NCBI RefSeq assembly: GCF_037969875.1
Contig: NZ_CP150218.1
Location: 496,001 to 560,000 of the forward strand
DNA: 64,000 bases
Source: Paenibacillus sp. FSL R7-0337
GTDB taxonomy: Bacteria; Bacillota; Bacilli; Paenibacillales; Paenibacillaceae
Reading direction: 5' to 3'
The first letter of the stretch is position 1. Each line of letters begins with the position of its first letter. The notes beneath the pieces are model-generated. The model saw nothing but the letters and a program-made list of their open reading frames with translations. It was not told the DNA's origin and did not search any database. Shown here piece after piece: positions 62,403 to 64,000 of the stretch. A program made the translations under genes and the position numbers.

Positions 62403-64000
62403 ATGAGAGAACTGAAGGGCAAACAGGTCATTCTTCAAGATCATGATTTGAAACGCAGAGAAGAGGCCAACCGCCGATATCTGATGAAACTGACAAATGA
62501 CAATCTCTTGTTCAACTATAAAGTAGAAGCAGGAAGATATGACGGCAGGGATATTCCAGCGGATGCACACGGGGGGTGGGAGACGCCGGTCTGCCAGATC
62601 CGTGGACATTTCCTGGGACACTGGCTGTCTGCGGCAGCGATCCGGTATCATGAGACCGGGGATTTGGAAATCAAGGTGAAGGCTGACCTTATCCTGGACG
62701 AGCTGGCAGAATGCCAGAAGGACAACGGCGGACAATGGGCTGCACCGATTCCCGAGAAATATCTGCACTGGGTAGCTCAAGGCAAGGCAATCTGGGCACC
62801 GCAATATAATATTCATAAGTTATTTATGGGTCTTGTCGATATGCATCATTTCACCGGGAGCCAGAAGGCACTTGACATCGCGGACCGATTCGCCGACTGG
62901 TTCGTCGATTGGAGCAGTACCTTCACCAGAGAGAAGTTCGATGACATTCTGGATATGGAGACAGGCGGTATGCTGGAGGCTTGGGCCGATCTGCTGGAGC
63001 TTACCGGGAACGATAAATACAATATTTTGCTGGAAAGGTATTACCGCAGCAGATTGTTCCGTCCGTTACTCGAAAATAAAGATCCGCTGACTAACATGCA
63101 CGCCAACACAACCATACCCGAGGTACTTGGCTGCGCCAGAGCTTACGAGGTCACCGGCGAACAGCGCTGGATGGATATTGTCACGGCTTACTGGAAATGT
63201 GCTGTAACTGAACGCGGAATGCTGGCCACAGGCGGCAACACAGCGGGTGAAGTGTGGATGCCAAAGATGAAGATCAAGGCCCGTCTCGGAGATAAGAACC
63301 AGGAGCATTGTACGGTATATAATATGATCCGTCTGGCCGAATTCCTTTTCCGGCACACCTCGAATCCGGCCTACGCGCAGTATATTGAATATAATATGTA
63401 CAACGGGATTATGGCACAGGCCTATTACCAGGAATATCATCTGACCGGCAATAAGCACAGCGACCCCGCAACTGGGCTGCTCACCTACTTCCTGCCGATG
63501 AAGGCCGGGCTGCGCAAGGATTGGAGTACGGAGACGGATAGTTTCTTCTGCTGTCACGGAACAATGGTCCAGGCCAACGCCGCGCTGAATAGAGGGATCT
63601 ATTATCAAGAGCAGAACGATATCTATGTCTGCCAGTATTTCCGTTCGGAGCTGACCACCGAGATCCACGGAGAGAGCGTGCGGATTCAGCAATCCCAGGA
63701 CCATATGAGCGGAAGCATGCTGAACTCCTCGAACACGGCAGGACAGCAGGAATTGAATGAGATTACTGCACTTCATGAGAACATGCCGGATTACAGAAAA
63801 TATGACTTCACCGTTCATACCGGCTCTGCCAGCGAGTTTGCCGTCCATCTGCGGATTCCAGACTGGATCATGTCAGAAGCTGTGATCTATGTGAACGGCG
63901 AGCTTCACGGGAAGTCTGCGGATCACTCCGCCTTCTATACAATACTGCGGAACTGGCAGGACAGCGACCGGATCAGCATTATTCTGCCGGTAGGCATCCG
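62403..64000 (+). CDS. GH127-type glycoside hydrolase (beta-L-arabinofuranosidase family, DUF1680), 3' end outside window
   Basis: An open frame of 532 codons from ATG 62403 to the window end; the gene continues beyond. AAGGGG lies 8 bp before the start. Family features are GGWETPVCQIRGHFLGHWLS near residue 60 and WAPQYNIHKLFMGLVD near 132. A zinc/cysteine active site is recognisable: Glu301-His-Cys303 (QEHCTVYNM) and Cys383-Cys384 (SFFCCHGT). These correspond to the Glu-x-Cys and Cys-Cys ligands and cysteine nucleophile of characterised GH127 enzymes. Glu283 in AGEVWMP is the candidate acid/base. No signal peptide is visible. It would release beta-L-arabinofuranose or a related sugar in the cytoplasm. 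Confidence 0.85.
   Translation, partial: MRELKGKQVILQDHDLKRREEANRRYLMKLTNDNLLFNYKVEAGRYDGRDIPADAHGGWETPVCQIRGHFLGHWLSAAAIRYHETGDLEIKVKADLILDELAECQKDNGGQWAAPIPEKYLHWVAQGKAIWAPQYNIHKLFMGLVDMHHFTGSQKALDIADRFADWFVDWSSTFTREKFDDILDMETGGMLEAWADLLELTGNDKYNILLERYYRSRLFRPLLENKDPLTNMHANTTIPEVLGCARAYEVTGEQRWMDIVTAYWKCAVTERGMLATGGNTAGEVWMPKMKIKARLGDKNQEHCTVYNMIRLAEFLFRHTSNPAYAQYIEYNMYNGIMAQAYYQEYHLTGNKHSDPATGLLTYFLPMKAGLRKDWSTETDSFFCCHGTMVQANAALNRGIYYQEQNDIYVCQYFRSELTTEIHGESVRIQQSQDHMSGSMLNSSNTAGQQELNEITALHENMPDYRKYDFTVHTGSASEFAVHLRIPDWIMSEAVIYVNGELHGKSADHSAFYTILRNWQDSDRISIILPVGI

Overview
The window reads as chromosomal DNA of a Paenibacillus-like Bacillota. This is inferred from gene style, not from a marker gene. 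The pointers are strong Shine-Dalgarno sequences with frequent GTG/TTG starts, repeated YesM/YesN-type regulation of sugar ABC importers, copper-amine-oxidase-like surface domains, many glycoside hydrolases, and moderate GC with AT-rich islands. No rRNA, tRNA, CRISPR array, transposase or phage gene was seen.

Layout. (1) 1-8.2 kb: an amino-sugar operon with the end of a sugar ABC permease, GH84 N-acetylglucosaminidase, a DUF4127 protein, ManNAc-6-P epimerase (nanE) and a MurR/RpiR regulator, then a ROK sugar kinase and a FAD-dependent oxidoreductase. (2) 8.4-16.1 kb: a secreted leucine-rich-repeat protein, a soluble double-PAS chemotaxis-type protein, an AT-rich pair of ABC exporter half-transporters and a DinB-like protein. 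(3) 16.1-23.3 kb: a LysR regulator and an MmgE/PrpD-family protein on the minus strand, back to back with a plus-strand operon of two DJ-1/PfpI proteins, a beta-glucoside PTS permease and a 6-phospho-beta-glucosidase. (4) 23.4-25.9 kb: an orphan cassette resembling trans-AT polyketide accessory genes: a BaeB-like metallo-hydrolase, an acyltransferase broken by two -1 frameshifts, and an Sfp-type phosphopantetheinyl transferase. No synthase is in view. (5) 26-34.1 kb: a sensor kinase/response regulator pair, a repeat-rich spacer, a sugar ABC importer and a 5'-nucleotidase-like enzyme without a visible signal peptide. (6) 34.2-43.4 kb: a membrane-anchored alpha/beta hydrolase, a cell-wall amidase, an MFS transporter, and a two-component system with an FtsX-type ABC transporter. 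(7) 43.4-58.7 kb: a membrane-bound AraC regulator divergent from an LplABC-type importer, a large secreted GH18-like enzyme, nagB, nagA, a GH20 hexosaminidase and a NagZ-like GH3 enzyme. (8) 59-62.3 kb: a GntR-controlled ABC transporter with an unrecognised membrane-anchored protein. (9) 62.4 kb to the end: a GH127-type gene that runs off the window.

How it fits together. Two loci about 45 kb apart (regions 1 and 7) make up a GlcNAc/ManNAc economy. GH18, GH20, GH84 and GH3 enzymes would release amino sugars, ABC systems would import the products, a ROK kinase would phosphorylate, and NanE, NagA and NagB would convert the phosphates to fructose-6-phosphate. A near-perfect 22-bp interrupted palindrome lies beside genes of both loci, but three degenerate copies elsewhere suggest it may be a dispersed repeat. 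The best candidates for something undescribed are the DJ-1 pair with PTS and PrpD-like enzyme, the orphan polyketide-accessory cassette, the MerR-type mini transcription unit at 43.6-43.8 kb, and the 52-bp periodic repeat at 28.9-29.1 kb.
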